Positions 61,192 to 64,000 of a DNA stretch of 64,000 nt are shown here, in pieces. The notes beneath the pieces are model-generated. The model had not been told where the DNA came from. It ran no database searches and saw only the letters and a list, made by a program, of their open reading frames with translations. Within the stretch, counting starts at the first letter, position 1, and the number at the start of each line of letters is the position of its first letter. This DNA is from Clostridia bacterium (lineage in GTDB: Bacteria; Bacillota; Clostridia; Oscillospirales; Acutalibacteraceae): assembly GCA_017435385.1 (NCBI GenBank), contig JAFSFB010000016.1, forward strand, positions 62,001 to 126,000, given 5' to 3'. The translations under genes were made by a program, and so were the position numbers.

Positions 61192-62672
61192 ACACCGAGC
61201 ATATCGAAAACGACCTGCTCCATGCTGTCCTTTGAGCAGCAACCGTCAAATCTGACAGCCTTGTTGCGGAGATTTGCGAGCTGCTCGGGGCAGCTTTTCT
61301 TTGAAACCTCTGCAAGCTTTTCGACCATTTCAAACTCGTCGAGAGCTTCGTTCTTTCCGTCAACCGCTTCAAGCACGGCTGCGCTGAATTTGAACGGGCT
61401 TGCGGTCGAAGCGATAACTGCGGGAGTCATGTCACCCGTTGCCGCTTTGTAATCGTTATAGACCTTGACAGCAACAGCAGTATGAGTATCGCAGAGATAA
61501 TCCTTTGACTTGAAAACATCGGCGATCGTTGCCTTTGTTTCTTCGTCGTTGCAGCAGCCTGCGGCAAAATCCGCCTTGATAGCCTCAAGAGTTGCGGCAT
61601 CGACCTCATATTTTCCGTTTTCGGAAAGCGACTTCATCCATTTGCAGACATTTTCGCTGCCGCTCATGGAATAAAGAAGTCTTTCAAGGTTACTCGAAAT
61701 AAGAATATCCATTGAAGGAGAAATTGTCGTGAAGAACTCACGGTTTTTATCGTAAACACCCGTTGTCAGGAACTCGGTGAGAACCGAATTGCTGTTTGAA
61801 GCGCAGATAAGCTTCTTGACGGGAAGTCCCATTTCTTTTGCATAATAAGCGGCAAGAATGTTGCCGAAGTTGCCCGTGGGAACGCAGACATTGATTGCAT
61901 CGCCCGCTTTGATATCACCCGAAGCAACGAGGTCACAGTATGCCGAGAAATAATAAACGATCTGAGGAACAAGTCTGCCCCAGTTGATCGAATTTGCAGA
62001 CGAGAAAGCCATGCCGTTTTCAGCAAGCTTTTCAGCAATTGCCTTATCGGTAAATATTTTCTTGACTCCGCTCTGGGCATCGTCAAAGTTACCTTCAATT
62101 GCGCATACGGAAACATTTGCACCTTCCTGAGTGCACATCTGAAGCTTCTGCATGGGGCTGACTCCGTCGCTGGGATAGAAAACAAGGATCCTTGTGTTTT
62201 CAACATCCTTGAAGCCTTCAAGCGCCGCCTTGCCCGTGTCGCCCGAGGTTGCAACGAGGATAACGATTTCCGTTCCCTTTGCAGCCTTGCCGCTCGCAAC
62301 GGTAAGAAGTCTGGGGAGGATCTGGAGAGCCATATCCTTGAATGCACATGTGGGGCCCTTGAAAAGCTCAAGAATATAAGTGCCGTCCTCAAGCTTTACG
62401 AGAGGAGCAACCTTTTCGCTCGAGAAGCCCGTTTCATATGCACCCTTGACGCAGGAATCAAGCTCAGCCTCGGTGAAATCGGTCAGAAACATAGAAAGAA
62501 CCGACTTTGCTCTGCCGATATAATCAAGAGAAGCAAGCTTTTCAATTTCCGCAATTGAAACAGCAGGCAGATTTTCGGGAACAAAAAGACCGCCTTCAGA
62601 CGAAATGCCCTTTGTGATAGCCTGCGAAGCCGAAACCTTGATTTCCGTGTTTCTTGTGCTTACATAGTTCAT
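61188..62672 (-). CDS. thrC: Threonine synthase
   Basis: A 494-residue PLP enzyme that turns O-phosphohomoserine into threonine. The PLP Lys is in PTCAFKDMALQ (about 113). The Gly-rich loop VCVPTGNFGNILAAY, VATSGDTGKAAL and the N-terminal YVSTRN...SSEGGLFVPE are typical of the long (ThrC class I) form. GGAAGGATGAT sets the ATG at 62672. No homoserine kinase or dehydrogenase is adjacent. The promoter is at 62703-62731. Confidence 0.95.
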   Translation of the reverse strand: MNYVSTRNTEIKVSASQAITKGISSEGGLFVPENLPAVSIAEIEKLASLDYIGRAKSVLSMFLTDFTEAELDSCVKGAYETGFSSEKVAPLVKLEDGTYILELFKGPTCAFKDMALQILPRLLTVASGKAAKGTEIVILVATSGDTGKAALEGFKDVENTRILVFYPSDGVSPMQKLQMCTQEGANVSVCAIEGNFDDAQSGVKKIFTDKAIAEKLAENGMAFSSANSINWGRLVPQIVYYFSAYCDLVASGDIKAGDAINVCVPTGNFGNILAAYYAKEMGLPVKKLICASNSNSVLTEFLTTGVYDKNREFFTTISPSMDILISSNLERLLYSMSGSENVCKWMKSLSENGKYEVDAATLEAIKADFAAGCCNDEETKATIADVFKSKDYLCDTHTAVAVKVYNDYKAATGDMTPAVIASTASPFKFSAAVLEAVDGKNEALDEFEMVEKLAEVSKKSCPEQLANLRNKAVRFDGCCSKDSMEQVVFDMLGV

Positions 62673-62702
62673 TAAAATCATCCTTCCGAAAAAACTCATA
62701 AT

Positions 62703-62731
62703 ATTATATCACAGTTTTTTCTTTTTGTAAA
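62703..62731 (-). promoter_or_regulatory. thrC promoter
   Basis: On the minus strand TTTACA (62731-62726), a 17-bp spacer and TATAAT (62708-62703), with TG one base before the -10. The leader is short (about 25 nt), so no leader riboswitch fits behind this promoter. Confidence 0.75.
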
Positions 62732-62834
62732 ACTTTTTTATAAAATATATTTATAATTTAACTGTCAGTAGTAAAAAACAGCTCATCTGCCTCTTTTTTG
62801 CCAATCGCTGACAGGCGATTTCTTCTGTGTTTTT

Positions 62835-62858
62835 TGTAAAGTACAACGCCTTTACAAG
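62835..62858. repeat. Dyad TTGTAAAG-N8-CTTTACAA
   Basis: Perfect 8-bp arms (62835-62842 and 62851-62858) with an 8-nt spacer. Same half-sites as at 6131, 14811, 26748 and 63023. Confidence 0.65.
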
Positions 62859-63022
62859 TTTTCGTTTTTGACATAGCCGCCAAAAGAGCCCGTCATCAGC
62901 CAAAGATGAGATCTCAGAAAACGCCTTGATATACAAGGCTTTTTGTGTTATCAGACGGATGTTTCATCAAGAAACATCACCGCCCTGCATCTCCTCTGCT
63001 TACAACTGAAATCCATCAGCTT

Positions 63023-63044
63023 TGTAAAGCTTTTTAACTTTACA
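63023..63044. repeat. Dyad TGTAAAG-N8-CTTTACA
   Basis: Arms 63023-63029 and 63038-63044 with an 8-nt spacer, 23 nt from the yraN stop. On the minus strand the spacer reads TTAAAAAG, like the TTATATAG spacer at 14820. Confidence 0.65.
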
Positions 63045-63066
63045 TCGCTTTTGGGGAAGAGCTTGA

Positions 63067-63420
63067 TCAAAAAGCGTTTTCGATATAGTTTATGTCGGAA
63101 AGCTTCAGGTTATCATCAAGAAAAACCTCGCAGACATCGAACTGCATTTCACTTTTTATCCCCGTATAAGACATGAAGGATCTTGCCGCCGCCTCAAGCC
63201 TTGACTGCTTATGGGCATCAACAGCCTCCATGGGGCTTATTGCAGTATCCTTGTTTCTCGTCTTGACTTCTACGATAAAAACCTTCCCCTTTTTCTTCGC
63301 AACAAGGTCTATTTCACCGAAGCGGCAGACATAGTTTGAGGTCAGGATCGTATATCCGTTATCTCTGAGATAGCGTGCGGCAAATATCTCACCCCACACA
63401 CCCGTTTTATTTTTAATCAT
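63067..63420 (-). CDS. yraN: YraN/UPF0102 nuclease-like protein
   Basis: 117 residues with the endonuclease-like core of UPF0102: GEIFAARYLRDNGYTIL, FGEIDLVAKKKGKVFIVEVKTR (cited by its ends; the E...D...EVK metal site), and the QSRLEAAARSF helix. The family is thought to have a restriction-nuclease-like fold; its role is unsettled. It overlaps the rnhB stop by 1 nt, and the rnhB-yraN pairing is common in bacteria. Confidence 0.92.
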   Translation of the reverse strand: MIKNKTGVWGEIFAARYLRDNGYTILTSNYVCRFGEIDLVAKKKGKVFIVEVKTRNKDTAISPMEAVDAHKQSRLEAAARSFMSYTGIKSEMQFDVCEVFLDDNLKLSDINYIENAF

Positions 63421-64000
63421 TATTTTGTACCGAGGAAGCTTCCGAGAAAGCTCATTCTGTGATGCTCGGAGATTCCGTGCTCCGTGAGCATTTCATAATG
63501 AAGCTTCGTGCCGTAGCCCTTGTGCTTTGAAAACTGATACTGAGGCATCTCCTTATCGAGTTCAAGCATGAATCTGTCCCTGCTGACCTTTGCGAGGATC
63601 GATGCGGCGGCAATTGATGGGCTGTTTGCATCGCCCTTGATTATTGTTTCGCCGTCAATTTCAAGAGGCGGCATTCTGTTGCCGTCAATAAGAGCATAAT
63701 CCGCAGGCACATCAAGACCTTCAACCGCATTTTTCATGGCAAGATATGTTGCCTGAAGAATGTTGATCTCATCAATCGTTTTTTCGTCAACGCTTGCGAT
63801 TGAATAGCTGACCGCCTTTTCGATTATAATGTCAAAAAGCTTTTCTCTTTTCTTTTCGCTGATTTTTTTTGAATCGTTCAGACCTTCAATCTCGCAGCCC
63901 TCGGGAAGAATGACCGCCGCCGCATAAACGGGACCGGCAAGAGGTCCTCTTCCTGCCTCATCAACACCGCAGACAGAAAGATAGCCTTTTTCTTTTGCGG
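63420..64000 (-). CDS. rnhB: Ribonuclease HII (5' end beyond the window)
   Basis: The 3' 193 or so codons of rnhB; the start lies beyond position 64000. The frame stays open to the window edge. Motifs are [12 protein letters not shown] with the first catalytic Asp-Glu, LNDSKK, and [22 protein letters not shown] (cited by its ends). RNase HII removes RNA from RNA-DNA hybrids and misinserted ribonucleotides. The internal ATG at 63737 is not the start because the catalytic N-terminal motif lies upstream of it. Confidence 0.96.
   Translation of the reverse strand, partial: AKEKGYLSVCGVDEAGRGPLAGPVYAAAVILPEGCEIEGLNDSKKISEKKREKLFDIIIEKAVSYSIASVDEKTIDEINILQATYLAMKNAVEGLDVPADYALIDGNRMPPLEIDGETIIKGDANSPSIAAASILAKVSRDRFMLELDKEMPQYQFSKHKGYGTKLHYEMLTEHGISEHHRMSFLGSFLGTK

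Larger units (their letters stand above)
62750..63060. other. Noncoding stem-loop array between yraN and thrC
   Basis: No gene with a ribosome binding site is visible. Five or more inverted repeats follow each other: 62803-62820, 62835-62858, 62923-62939, 62958-62978 and 63023-63044, with a weaker one at 62893-62909. The hairpin at 62923-62939 has a T run on the plus side and could terminate the rnhB-yraN transcript or an opposite RNA. The array lies upstream of the thrC promoter, so it is not the thrC leader from that promoter. Confidence 0.5.

Noticed and set aside
62751..62936. 61-residue minus-strand ORF between yraN and thrC
   Set aside because: It runs through the stem-loop array, lacks a ribosome binding site and has no family resemblance.
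62673..63066. T-box or other leader riboswitch for thrC
   Set aside because: No T-box core (TGGNACCGCG-like) is present and the best thrC promoter lies downstream of the structured region.
1..64000. CRISPR arrays, insertion sequences, prophage, tRNA or rRNA genes
   Set aside because: I found no regularly spaced direct repeats, no transposase or integrase frame, and no tRNA- or rRNA-like sequence by reading; a computed scan was not possible.

Overview
The window looks like a chromosomal segment of an anaerobic, spore-forming clostridium, probably of the Oscillospiraceae/Ruminococcaceae type found in guts. The reasons are sporulation genes (GPR protease, SpoVAE, the late forespore factor SigG), a dcw cluster opening with mraZ-rsmH-ftsL, a secreted dockerin protein, AGGAGG-type ribosome binding sites with several TTG starts, and moderate GC. 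Most of it is core genome. I see no IS element, prophage, CRISPR array, tRNA or rRNA.

Layout. 1-2.1 kb: start of the dcw cluster (mraZ, rsmH, ftsL; minus strand) with a recognisable MraZ operator. 2.2-6 kb: gpr divergent from rpsT, a 57-residue membrane protein with a consensus promoter, a lone spoVAE, acpP and nagA. 6.0-6.3 kb: a noncoding island of palindromes and DnaA-box-like sites. 6.4-14.6 kb: a 1709-residue secreted dockerin protein, a HAD phosphatase, a single-domain alkyltransferase, a CapA-like lipoprotein and a cysteine-rich YkgJ-like protein. 15.0-22.6 kb: a plus-strand run of malQ, a PLP lyase-like enzyme, DUF2461, phosphomannomutase/phosphoglucomutase and three tandem endonuclease/exonuclease/phosphatase (EEP) paralogues. 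22.6-26.7 kb: the spermidine/putrescine importer potABCD. 27.0 kb: sigG. 27.9-34.8 kb: a seven-gene minus-strand operon (TVP38-like protein, galK, two M42 peptidases, a GNAT protein, a YhhN protein, a secreted phosphoesterase).

34.9-40.4 kb: a 2-hydroxyacid dehydrogenase, an unknown lipoprotein, an RluA-type pseudouridine synthase, and a polar amino-acid ABC importer whose binding protein looks circularly permuted. 40.4-48.1 kb: a Gfo/Idh/MocA oxidoreductase with a GH30-type hydrolase, an ABC-2 exporter with a YhcH-type protein, a DUF975-like membrane protein and a secreted lipase-like hydrolase. 48.3-56.6 kb: a YfcC-type carrier, a membrane-tailed phosphoesterase, an MFS carrier, the TrkA/TrkH potassium system and a MATE exporter. 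56.6-60.9 kb: clpX, clpP, tig and a phosphoesterase. 61-64 kb: DUF1540, thrC, a structured noncoding region, yraN and the 3' part of rnhB.

The window suggests a scavenging, carbohydrate-using cell: importers for polyamines, amino acids and K+, M42 peptidases, GH77 and GH30-like enzymes, NagA and galactokinase. It is rich in phosphoesterases (four calcineurin-like, three EEP, one CapA-like). The most notable items are the permuted binding protein (37976-38830), the palindrome/DnaA-box island (6001-6285), a recurrent GTAAAG/CTTTAC dyad at five intergenic sites, the stem-loop array upstream of thrC (62800-63044), the three EEP paralogues, and PotD anchored by a C-terminal membrane segment.
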